A stretch of DNA of 25,565 bases. Origin: Gracilaria caudata. Its lineage: Eukaryota; Rhodophyta; Florideophyceae; Gracilariales; Gracilariaceae. The notes under the pieces were generated by a model. The model did not search any database. It was not told the DNA's origin and saw nothing but the letters and a program-made list of their open reading frames with translations. Every line of letters begins with the position of its first letter. The stretch's first letter is position 1. Location of the stretch: contig JASCIV010000301.1 in the NCBI GenBank assembly GCA_030374735.1, positions 1-25,565 of the forward strand. Direction: 5' to 3'. Below, piece by piece: positions 15,275-24,500 of this stretch. The position numbers and the translations under genes are program-made.

Positions 15275-18076
15275 ATGCCCTTCGACTACATTATGCAAGA
15301 GCCTTCATTTTCTGTCACAGCCTTTGCCTCAGAAAGCAATGCACCACCTTCCTCCTCCGAAAAAGTTCATGTCACTTGCGCGGCTACTTCTTCAAAGCTA
15401 GTCGTCCTCGGTCTCTCCGACGGCTCCCTGTCGCTCTATGACGTATTCGGCAACCGATTAGACCACCATCAATCCCTACACGTCGGTCCCATCGTCGCCG
15501 TCGCTCTTGGCGGAGGTCCAGGCGCGGACGAGGTCGTAGCCTCTGTGGGTTCCGCCCGAGCGGACATTCGGGCTGCCAGGCTGTTCACTGGTGGAAATTC
15601 ATCCTCTCAAAACTCGCCCGCAGATAAGTCAATGCTGAGTAGTGCAACTGTTAGCTTCACCAAGTATGTGGACAAGGATGTTGTTGCACTTGCCGTTGAC
15701 CCTAACTTTGGAAAACCGCGTCATGGCGACCGAGTTGCATACGCGGATACTTCTGGTCGAGTTGCCTTGTATACCGCTGGCTGGTTTGGTGGCACGGATA
15801 TCACCATTGAAGAACGGCTTTCGGAACCCGCTGCTTCGCTTTCGTGGGTACAACACCTGCTTGCGTATGCCATATCTGAGAGCGTATATGTCTACGACAC
15901 GCGCGCGAATATTCCTGTTTGTCGCATAGAGTCGCCCGGCTCAAGTGCGCCTCCGTCACCTATGCCTAAGCCTAAACTCTTACCATCACTTATAGATCAA
16001 GACGAAGACCTTCCTGATGAAAATCATGACGGCAATGGGTTAACTCCATCGGCAAAGCGGAGTGATTCCGCAGATAGAAAATCTTCATCGTCTCAAGTAA
16101 CGGCTGCCAAAACATGGTCTCTAAAAACCAAAATCTTTATGGAACAGAACTTCGCGGAGCCACTTTCGCAGCATGGCGAATCAACAGTAATGTTGTACGT
16201 CACATGGCCGACAGGTGCTCGTATTGTTCGTATTCGTCCACACAAAGATATTGTGCAACCAGAGGACCGTTCCAAACGAATTCCAGTCCGAGACATAAAG
16301 CTTGTATTCAAACTGAATCGCGAAACTCTGCCCATTACAGAACTCTCCGAGGAAGAATTGGACGTGATGAGACACTCTGTAAATAACATGGCTGTCGATT
16401 CCCCTTTGCTCGCGTTGGTTCCGTTCGGTGAAAACGAGAATGTCGCACTCGTAGGCACACCGTCGAAGGAGCTAACTTTGCATCTTATATCAGAGGTTGG
16501 AAAGAGCGAAAAGAGCATGCGCATGCCTCATAAAGACCTTTGCGATGCCGATATACACACCATCCCAGGTGGCGATCCACTGGTGCTCATCTTTGGGCAT
16601 CTTTGTGGGTCCAAGCGACAAATTGGAGCAGAGGTGGAAGACAAGACTGTCGCGAAGCAAGAAGTAGTGTACGTAAGATCTCTGACTACCGCTGAGAGGG
16701 TGAAATGGCTCCTTGGACAAAATCGTTTTTCTGATGCTCTTGAGATCGCGCAAAGTGCCCCAGGGGGTAGTCTACGAAGGGCAGAAGTTTCACTAGAAGA
16801 TGTAGGCGAACAGTTCCTGGAATCACTTCGCGAAAATGGAGAATATGACAGACTGGCTTCGGTGTTAGGAGAAACCATAACGACAACAACTCCATTCTTT
16901 GGAGTGCGAGGGAGGGAAAAAGTAATGGCGAAACGAAAGAAACGTTGGGAAAGTTGGATAGCAATCTTCAGAAAGGCGCATAAATTGGAGGTCATCGCCC
17001 CCATGATTCCTACTTATGAACCCCATCTTGACAGTGCAACCTACGATGCCATACTGGCCGAACTTTGCGATAGCGATCCAGAGGTGATGTTGCATGTCCT
17101 TAAAACATGGCCGGCCAATGTCTACGGCGTCTCAGCAGTTACAATCGCTATTGAAGAAAGACTCGCAAAAGAAGAAAAGCAGAAGTGGCTCTCGAAGGAA
17201 GGCAGAGAAGCGTTACGCGAGGGATTGCTAATGATGTACGGTCTGTCAGGAAGACATGATGAAAACCTGAACCTGCTTCTGAGGGATGAATCTCCAAAGG
17301 TGTATGATTACATTCGATCTCATAATCTCTACGAAGCCGTGAGGTCCCCAGAAACAATTCAGGGGCTGTATAAAATCGATCCTAGTGCTGCCACCGACAT
17401 CCTTTCACATGCACCAGAAACCATTTTGCCGCCAGAGGCAGTGGTACCGATCTTGATGAAACTGAATAATTCGGAGTGGACCTTCATGTACCTTCACGCT
17501 GTATTTCGGCTAGATCCTGAGCAGGCTCCAAAATATCACAACCACCTTCTGAGGCTTTATGTGCAACATGGTAGCCCCGGTCTTCTGTTCAATTTCTTGC
17601 GCACGAGCAGGCATTATTCCTTAGATCGCGCTCTTGAAGAAATGGGGGGTCCAAAGGGCCTGAAGCCAGGTCATTTAGCTCAGGAGCGTGTGTTTGTTCT
17701 GTCGAACATGGGGGATCTGAACGCAAGCATGGATATATTGCTCGATGAACTCGGAGATACTTTCGCAGCCATTGAATTTGCCTCAGACCTTGGAGATGTC
17801 ATTCTCTGGGAGCGGCTCATCGAACATGCGAAGACACATGCGGATACCCTTGCAGCGTTGTTGGATAGTCCTGCCGGAGGAAAAGTTGATCCTGTGCGCT
17901 TGGTGCCGCTCCTGAACTCTGAGATGAGAATCCCTCACCTTCGAGATCGTCTCCATCGCATCCTTGTCGATGCTGCGCTGGAGAGGGCACTTCGTGAGGA
18001 TGCAGCTTCAGCGCTACATCATGATGCGAGCGAGTTGCTTAGAAAGTTAGACAAATGTGTATCGGTACTCCCATGA
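15275..18076 (+). CDS. VPS41: VPS41, HOPS complex subunit, without C-terminal RING
   Basis: VPS41 is a HOPS-specific subunit that binds Rab7/Ypt7 and tethers late endosomes, vacuoles and AP-3 vesicles. The 933-residue product starts at ATG 15275; ATG 15293 (MQEPSFSV) has a better context. Residues about 25-465 are the beta-propeller region, with a Ser/Asp-rich insertion at about 230-275. About 469-930 form the helical clathrin-heavy-chain-repeat region. The best family match is from about 650 on: SPKVYDYIRSHNLYEAV, FMYLHAVFRLDPEQAPKYH, then EMRIPHLRDRLHRIL, all recognisable from animal VPS41. The protein stops at KLDKCVSVLP, just where animal VPS41 enters its RING-H2 finger, so the RING is absent. 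Downstream there is only 87 bases before the convergent COX11 stop, and I see no RING-like Cys/His series in that direction. Confidence 0.9.
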   Translation: MPFDYIMQEPSFSVTAFASESNAPPSSSEKVHVTCAATSSKLVVLGLSDGSLSLYDVFGNRLDHHQSLHVGPIVAVALGGGPGADEVVASVGSARADIRAARLFTGGNSSSQNSPADKSMLSSATVSFTKYVDKDVVALAVDPNFGKPRHGDRVAYADTSGRVALYTAGWFGGTDITIEERLSEPAASLSWVQHLLAYAISESVYVYDTRANIPVCRIESPGSSAPPSPMPKPKLLPSLIDQDEDLPDENHDGNGLTPSAKRSDSADRKSSSSQVTAAKTWSLKTKIFMEQNFAEPLSQHGESTVMLYVTWPTGARIVRIRPHKDIVQPEDRSKRIPVRDIKLVFKLNRETLPITELSEEELDVMRHSVNNMAVDSPLLALVPFGENENVALVGTPSKELTLHLISEVGKSEKSMRMPHKDLCDADIHTIPGGDPLVLIFGHLCGSKRQIGAEVEDKTVAKQEVVYVRSLTTAERVKWLLGQNRFSDALEIAQSAPGGSLRRAEVSLEDVGEQFLESLRENGEYDRLASVLGETITTTTPFFGVRGREKVMAKRKKRWESWIAIFRKAHKLEVIAPMIPTYEPHLDSATYDAILAELCDSDPEVMLHVLKTWPANVYGVSAVTIAIEERLAKEEKQKWLSKEGREALREGLLMMYGLSGRHDENLNLLLRDESPKVYDYIRSHNLYEAVRSPETIQGLYKIDPSAATDILSHAPETILPPEAVVPILMKLNNSEWTFMYLHAVFRLDPEQAPKYHNHLLRLYVQHGSPGLLFNFLRTSRHYSLDRALEEMGGPKGLKPGHLAQERVFVLSNMGDLNASMDILLDELGDTFAAIEFASDLGDVILWERLIEHAKTHADTLAALLDSPAGGKVDPVRLVPLLNSEMRIPHLRDRLHRILVDAALERALREDAASALHHDASELLRKLDKCVSVLP

Positions 18077-18163
18077 TGGGATATCCTACAAGTTTCGGGT
18101 ACCTTGGTAGATTTCTAACTGAACTAACTTCCATAACGAGCTTACTTCTGATTGTATCATTGG

Positions 18164-18991
18164 TTATTGCCCCATCGCTGCAGCTTGAGCGCGCTGTAAC
18201 TGTTCTGGAGTTACATCTTCAGCCTTGAAGAACGTGTAGGAGAGCATTATATCTTTGACATCAGCCATGTTTTCATCACAGGCAAACTCAGGATCAAGGT
18301 AAAAGAATACTGGCATGTCAAGCGCTTCGCCGGGTTTCAGGCGCTGTTCATCGAAGCAAAAACATTGCACTTTGTTGAAATAGATCGCGGCCTTCGCTGG
18401 TGTGACATTGTAGGTGGCAATACCCGTGATCGGCTCTGTGGAGAGGTTCTTTGCCGCATAGAACGCCAGAGCTGTTTCTCCTGGAAGTACAACCACCTCC
18501 GATTGAAGAGGAGTAAAGCGCCATGGAACGTGAGCGGAGATATCAGCATTAAATCGAATCTTAATGGGTCGATCTTCTACTACCTTTGTTTCATCTATTG
18601 CGGTTATGAAACCATCATTATCTTCTCCATCCTTAGTTCGAACCGTTCCTCCAAATCCGGTGACCTGACAAAAGACACGATAAAGTGGAACAGATGCGTA
18701 GGAAAGCCCAACAGTGGCGAGGGCCAGCGCCGCTGCCCAGGCGGCAAAGTTACGATTTCGCTCTCGTATGGCTGCTTCCCTCTCCGGACTTCGACGAGCT
18801 CCCCGAAATTCAGTACGGGTTTTCATACTCCTGGAATATGAACGAGAGGGCCGCGCTGAAAGCGAGCTTGCCTTACCCGCCGGTTGTGAAACCGGGAAAC
18901 TTCTTACAGGGGCATGATCGAAGATCCAACGCCTTCGTAACGCAAGAATTCCTGCTTTCTGAAATGCATTCCTGATCTGCCCCTGATACAT
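18164..18991 (-). CDS. COX11: Cytochrome c oxidase assembly protein COX11, mitochondrial
   Basis: COX11 is the inner-membrane copper chaperone that delivers copper to the CuB site of COX1. The first ATG (18991) gives 275 residues; the frame extends back to a GTG at 19027. Residues 1-60 are rich in Arg, Ser and Ala without acidic clusters, as expected for a mitochondrial presequence. The single membrane segment is about 82-104 (FAAWAAALALATVGLSYASV), followed by PLYRVFCQVTGFGGT with conserved C108. The domain facing the intermembrane space contains NADISAHVPWRFTPLQ and the copper-binding C210-F-C212 motif (VQCFCFDEQRLKPGE), followed by MPVFFYLDPEF. All three key cysteines are present and the length is normal. 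The gene is convergent with VPS41. Its nuclear location and presequence fit an ordinary eukaryotic copy of alpha-proteobacterial origin. Confidence 0.97.
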   Translation of the reverse strand: MYQGQIRNAFQKAGILALRRRWIFDHAPVRSFPVSQPAGKASSLSARPSRSYSRSMKTRTEFRGARRSPEREAAIRERNRNFAAWAAALALATVGLSYASVPLYRVFCQVTGFGGTVRTKDGEDNDGFITAIDETKVVEDRPIKIRFNADISAHVPWRFTPLQSEVVVLPGETALAFYAAKNLSTEPITGIATYNVTPAKAAIYFNKVQCFCFDEQRLKPGEALDMPVFFYLDPEFACDENMADVKDIMLSYTFFKAEDVTPEQLQRAQAAAMGQ

Positions 18992-19520
18992 GATTAAAGA
19001 GCAAAAGTTGCAGAACGGATACCGCACGCCAGAGTCAAATCCGAGGATAGAGATAACCCTATCGTAGAGCGAGAGACAGAACTTTACCTGTCGAAAAAGA
19101 TACCAGAGGCTTTTGCAGCTCTGTCGCCCTCGTAAATACCGCTGCCCAGTGGATTATTATTTTTGTCAATAAACTGCTCTGTGAACTGCTATTCGCATGC
19201 CTACTACCTGGGTCAAGAGAAACTCCATAACATCAAGATCATCATCATGATGTATGGATAAACTTTAAGCGAATGTTAAGGAAACTTCTGTACCGCAGAC
19301 TAAGTAGTTCAAAAACAGTTTCTGAAACATCTGACCTCCACCTCATTCGAAACTTAAATCACTCTCCCTCGTGGGGACGGATTTAGGAAAACCGTTTAGG
19401 TCGATATGACTGGCGGATTCCGATTCTTGTATGTCGAGCTATCATATCTACAGGCACAGGATGTTTTAAGAGTAACTGACTTGGGACATTTGAAATAGCG
19501 GGTTTGGAAAGATTGATGAG

Positions 19521-19571
19521 GGAGCTTCCATCATGGAACCTCCCAGTTGTTCGAAATAGATACCATCATGG
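19521..19571. repeat. Two consecutive CATCATGG-centred palindromes
   Basis: GGAGCTTCCAT-C-ATGGAACCTCC (19521-19543) is a hairpin with one C/C mismatch. ACCAT-C-ATGGT (19562-19572) follows within 20 bases. Both are centred on the same CATCATGG word, which suggests a shared origin or a repeated binding site. Confidence 0.5.
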
Positions 19572-19847
19572 TAACTCTCTCTCTCTCTCTCTCTTCTACG
19601 GGTGCATTTACTACTTACTGCAGAGCGTCTATGTTCAAAGAAACGCTCCCTCAGTAAGTAAACCAACACTTTTCAGGCCACTGCTTGATGATATCTGCTA
19701 AGGTCTTCGACAATCTTGGCAAGGGGGTGGACATATTCGTCGAGAGAAAGTCAGCAATGGACAACGTAAAACAAAATGCTCTACGTCGTTCAGTTCATTA
19801 GGGCGACACTTGCCATGGTAACCCTCGTATCTATTTCGAACAACTGG
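19543..19847. mobile_element. Candidate small foldback/MITE-like element with 21-bp inverted repeats
   Basis: A 21-base arm at 19543-19563 (containing GTTGTTCGAAATAG) is the exact reverse complement of 19827-19847 (containing CTATTTCGAACAAC). The arms flank a 263-base spacer that contains the CT microsatellite and no meaningful reading frame. The word CATGGTAAC occurs near both inner ends. Perfect 21-base complementarity over 263 bases is unlikely by chance. No clear target-site duplication is visible at the outer ends, so the terminal-repeat reading stays tentative. An alternative is a long-range regulatory hairpin. Confidence 0.45.
19575..19594. repeat. CT microsatellite
   Basis: Ten consecutive CT units, inside the spacer of the 21-base inverted repeats. 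Confidence 0.95.
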
Positions 19848-19879
19848 AACGTGCGAAACCGAAAGTACGACTATCACTG

Positions 19880-19946
19880 ATATGTTCCGACCTGATAGAC
19901 TATCATTGATAGTCTACCATTGATAGTCTACCAGGTCGGAACATAT
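19880..19946. repeat. 26-bp hairpin containing direct repeats
   Basis: The outer arms 19880-19894 and 19932-19946 are exact 15-base reverse complements (ATATGTTCCGACCTG and its partner). After one mismatch, pairing continues for 10 more bases (TAGACTATCA). The right half contains ATTGATAGTCTACC twice in tandem, so one copy pairs with the left arm and the other lies in the loop. A tandem duplication inside a palindrome suggests replication slippage or a multi-site regulatory element. Confidence 0.75.
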
Positions 19947-19975
19947 TATTTCGAAGTCTGATTTCGAACCATGTT

Positions 19976-19996
19976 CACCTACCCTTGGGGTAGGTG
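19976..19996. repeat. 9-bp perfect hairpin with 3-base loop
   Basis: CACCTACCC (19976-19984), TTG loop, GGGTAGGTG (19988-19996). Exact complementarity, GC-rich, and no T-run after it. Confidence 0.7.
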
Positions 19997-20217
19997 TGCA
20001 TGAAGATGTATGGACACAGTATAAGTTCAATGACTGAGTCCGCAATTAAATTACCCAGCTGCTCCCCAAACTTTTCGCCCAGTTACGGATATGTGTCCTT
20101 CGACTGTAACTGTGCACGCCAGCTTCAGAAGTAGTCTACATAGTTAACAGAAATCTGATGATCTTGAAAGAGCCACACAAAGTGCGAAATGGATCGCGAT
20201 CGCCCTTCCTCATTACC

Positions 20218-20234
20218 CGGACGGGTTCCGTCCG
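20218..20234. repeat. 7-bp perfect hairpin with 3-base loop
   Basis: CGGACGG (20218-20224), GTT loop, CCGTCCG (20228-20234). It follows the palindromic word GCGATCGC by about 25 bases. It is the shortest member of the 3-base-loop hairpin group. Confidence 0.5.
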
Positions 20235-20661
20235 ACAGGGTTTCGGTTCCTTCTCCAGGCGATGGGAAGAGAAAACCCCCGTGTTTCTGACGTAGCAGTC
20301 ACTGTCATTGTCAGAGTTCGATAAGCACGCATTTAGCCCCAAATGGCGCAGACAGAAAGAGGGGTGACTACTAAGTGATTCTTAAACGAGGAATTCAAAC
20401 ACGCTTGAACCACCGATCTCGTTTCTGGCATCTCATGCATGTTCGCTTGCAAAACATGAATCGCCCGCTGGAATCTTACGACACGGAGGGGTGAGGTAGC
20501 AGTTTCTGTCTCATGAGCAGTCCTCATTGCGTACTAATATAAGTGCTGCCATGAAGCCCGACCTGAGCACAAAGCGAGTGCCCTATCTATCTCTATCTAC
20601 GTTTGTTAGGATCTAATAATATAACAGACCAATATTCGTAGCCAAGCAACTGGCGCAGGAC

Positions 20662-20991
20662 TCACAAATCCCAACGAGCTGTCAATGGAACCGATGCTGT
20701 GTGTTTGGGATGATGAATATCTAGCTCCGCGTTTGGAGGAGAAGGACGAGTACGCGGGTACTGGCGTGCAGTCATGCACTGGTTGCCAAGCGTGAATATT
20801 CCTTGGCCTATATCGGAGCAAGTTTGTGCCGACGAGGTCGTGAACGCAGCAAACTCCGAATAATTCAGGTCAGCCAAGGTTTCCGGAATGCTACCGTCAT
20901 CTAAGGAAGCAAACATGTGGGATTCCTCGCTTATCAGAGTTTGCGAAATCTCAATGACATCTTCTTTTGGCTTCTTTCCATTCCCTGTCAT
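20662..20991 (-). CDS. Possible small protein, 109 residues, uncertain
   Basis: The ATG at 20991 has A at -3 and opens 109 codons beginning MTGNGKKPKEDVIEISQTL. The product is acidic in its first half and Pro/Arg-rich later, with no membrane segment or motif that I know. It is on the same strand as OGT, about 520 bases downstream of its stop. Frames of this length occur by chance in this base composition, so it is a weak candidate. It could also be an exon of an unrecognised spliced gene. Confidence 0.22.
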   Translation of the reverse strand: MTGNGKKPKEDVIEISQTLISEESHMFASLDDGSIPETLADLNYSEFAAFTTSSAQTCSDIGQGIFTLGNQCMTARQYPRTRPSPPNAELDIHHPKHTASVPLTARWDL

Positions 20992-21513
20992 TTATAGGAT
21001 CGGAAACGGTTGTGAGTTCTTTCACGGAAGGGGGAGGGACCTTCGTCGATGAACGGAGTCCAAGCGATCAGCGATCTAAAACGCAATCACTTCGCTCCAT
21101 GAATGCTAAAACAGTTGCGACCAGCGAGACGGTTGCTTCTGCTTCTACTGCTGCTTCAGTACTGCAAACCCGGCAATATCGGCATACGATATTATAGAGG
21201 AGTATGACGAGCTCTTGAGACGCCATCACGGTGCCCATGGAGTAAGTAGACGACACAAGAGCGAAACTTGCTGACCACTTTTCATATCGGCTTGCTCTAA
21301 ACGGGGACAAATATCATAGATACACAAAGCTGTCGCACAAGTCGCATCCAAGGATGCAGGGGCAGCTGTCGTGTTACAGACGATCAATATCAACTTGCGC
21401 TCTCTGTGATCACTTCTGAGTATGAAACGAACGAAAGAGGAGGTGTTGCTAGGTTCCCAGTAGACCTCGATCATACGATTATCGTTAAAAGTAAAATACA
21501 TCGCATATCGCTC

Positions 21514-24500
21514 TCATGCAACCAGTGCTGGGTTATATATTCTCTCCCGCAATAAGGATTCCGATCGACTGGAATTTGCACCAGTATGCATTCCTTCGAC
21601 TGCAACAGGCCTTGTCAACATTGTTGAACCGTCAAAAACATCGCGCCCGTGAATATGAGTCGGGCCGTTTCCTTGTTCATAATTGCGCCACGCCTGCCAA
21701 TACAGACCTTCAACGTTTCGAACCCACCGTTCTGTGTCGAAAAGGGCATTTGTGTACCTGGAAGCCTCAAGTTTTGCTCGGATAGCTGCGAGGCGAGGTC
21801 GATTCGTTGCCAGCTCCACAGCCAGATCCTCGTACGCGTTCATGTCGGGTGCCACAAGCTCAGGGAATCCAGCAGCAGTAAGAAGACTTGCTGCCACTCT
21901 AGATGCGAACAGAGAACCCGGACATGTAATCATTGGCACTCCCGACCACAATACATCAGTCCCCGTAGTATGTGCGTTGCATGTGGGGGTGTCCAGAAAT
22001 AAGTCGCCTAATCCCGCTCGGGCTACATGTTCCTCTTTCCCTGCTACATCTGTAAAAATGAGCCGGTCATGTCCCAAACCACGAGCAAGAGCTTCATTCC
22101 TAATTCTTTGTTCGGCTGTCGGAGGAAAGCGCAGTAGCCATATCTTCGAATTGGGCACACGCTTCAAGATCCGAGCCCAGACATCAAAGGTGTCTGGCGA
22201 CAACTTGTAGAGTTGATTGTGCATGAGAAAAAGAAAGCAGTCCTCCGGGAGCCCGTAACGTGCTCTGGTAAGAGGGCCAGAGGGGTATGCGCTGGGTCCA
22301 GGGAAACTGGTCTGCTTGTGGTCGTTCACAAAGTAGCTATGCGGGTGATACAACAAAGCTTCTGAGTGCATTCTAGATGCCAGGCTGGGCGGGGAAGTCA
22401 CAACGTCAGTGATAAAGTACTCGATGTAATGAGCGCCTAACGTTCCTGGGAAACCCATGAAAGAAACTTGGATCGGAGCAGGTCGAAGGGCGAAAAGCTC
22501 GGTTCGGGCTCCCTTTGTGTACCCGTTGCAGTTCACTAGAACATGAATTCCATCGTTTGCTATGGCCTCCGCAGACTGTTTAGCTGACAAACCAGAGATA
22601 TCCAGAAAATGTTCAGCTTCTCTCTCGATGCGTCTTCTCCAGTGGGAATTATCGGGCGGAGTAAGTGCGTAGCAGTAGCACTCCACACTGGTGCCCTTGC
22701 CATGAAGACCATATATACTCTGCGTCAAATGGCTGTAAGGATGATTATTATAGTCTGACGAAACATAGCCGACTTTCAAACGTGCCTTTGGACCTCGAGG
22801 TAATACCCATTGCTGAGTTACAGGAGGGATTCCCGCAACAACCGACTCCGCTCTTGACGCATAAGCAGCCGACAAGGCCTTGAATTTCTCCGGGCTCAAG
22901 GGATAAATAAGAGCGTGAAACGGTTGCACGCTTGGCAGGCCAGTAATGAGCACCGGGGAGACAACAGAAGGCGAACTAGTAATGAACTTTGCAAACTTGC
23001 TTGTCAGCTGCGACTTCCTAAACACGGCCGGAGAAGACGGATGATGCACATATTTTCTACGAGCGAGTCGGTCTGAATTTTCTTCTTTCAGTGTACTGGT
23101 GGACAAGGACCCCTCTCTTTCAGACCTCGAGCCACAAGCATCGACAAGTTGTGGAGTAGAATTTGAAAGCGCACCCATCAACGTATGCTGCAAACAAGTA
23201 GGAGTACCAGGGTTTCTCATCATGGCAACTAACTGCTTATCAATAATGGCCAAGAGAGTGGCAAAGTTCTGAGTTCGGTCCGACCAGTCGCAAATCACAC
23301 TCAAAGAGTGCACCATATTACAAAACGCGTCCGGCAGGTCAGGTTGTAGTGAAAGAGCCGCCTTATAACTCGCAACAGACTCCTCAATCTTGTTCAGATC
23401 CTTGTACGTGTTTGCCAAATTGGCATGATGATCAGCCGCTTCCGGTTGGAGAGTAACCGCTCGGATATAGAACGGAATAGCTTCATCGGTTCGGCCCATA
23501 TCTCGCAATGCGGTACCAAGCCCGGCAGCAGCTTCAGCCAGATTGGGATTTCCCATCAAAGCGGCCCTGTAATGTGACTCCGCCTCTTGAGGCTTTCCTT
23601 GATCTCGAAGCAAGCCCGCCAAGTTGCAATGGGCAGCCGGGAATCCGGGCTGGCAGGCCAGTGCAGCATTGTAGCAATGCATGGCATCAAAAATTGCGCC
23701 TCTGGCTCTCATAGCGTTGCCAAGGTTGTTCCAGGCGTCAGGATGTCTTGGAGAGATGCTCAGCGCCGCGCGATAAGCCATCTCCGCTTCCTGGATGCGG
23801 TTGAAGTTGCGCAAGGTATTGCCCACGTTGTTAAAGATATCCTCCGCAAGAATCGCGCCAAACTCCAGTGCTGTGAACTCGGACAGATTGGGATCATATA
23901 TGCCCTGACTGTACATGGCACTAGTAAACGCGGCTCGAGCCTCTGCAGATTCCGGACAGAGCACCACACAAGCTCGATACACATCGGCAGCCAGGTTGAG
24001 GTAGCCCGCATTTTGACAAGCACGACCAACAGCCAGACAAGACTCTAGGGTATCCACCGGAACAGTGAACTGCAAGGGCGCCAACATTTCTTGCATGGCC
24101 ATGGGTGGGGCGGCGGAGGAAACCTGAGCATTGGGAACAATTGGCTGCATGGTTAAGTCTTGAGACGGGTCGAGATGCTGTGCAGAAGTTTGACCCAAGG
24201 GCTGTTGCGGTGGGGCAAGAAGCAAGGGGGTGGGCAACAGTGACATACTGGCAAACGGTTGAGGTGTGGCAAGGGCGTCTTGAGCGGATGGTTGGGCGAC
24301 ATAATGATCGGGTGTAGAGGATATTCGAAAAGAAGGCACGGCAAACATGTTTGGCGAAGGTTGAGCATTTGTAGAGGACTTCGACACAAAGGAGTTTGGG
24401 AATAGGAGCTCTTGTGTAGTGTGATCATCCGGCGGATTGGGAAACTGTTGGTGCAACACAGACTGCGGTTGGTGTTGGAACGAATCTGGCGCAGGCAGGG

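Larger units (their letters stand above)
18992..21513. other. Repeat-rich intergenic region between COX11 and OGT
   Basis: 2.5 kb with no confidently coding frame. The segment 19521-20234 is dense in inverted repeats, a CT microsatellite and short palindromes (listed separately), and looks like a small mobile-element remnant or structured noncoding DNA. The segment 20541-21513, next to the OGT stop, contains short ATG-initiated frames on the minus strand (20662-20991 and 21226-21501) with no family signature. I see no tRNA or rRNA gene. Confidence 0.55.

Noticed and set aside
21226..21501. ATG-initiated frame of 91 codons just downstream of OGT
   Set aside because: It overlaps a second frame of similar quality, has no family signature, and sits where the OGT 3' untranslated region should be. 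I could not find convincing splice sites to join it to 20662-20991.
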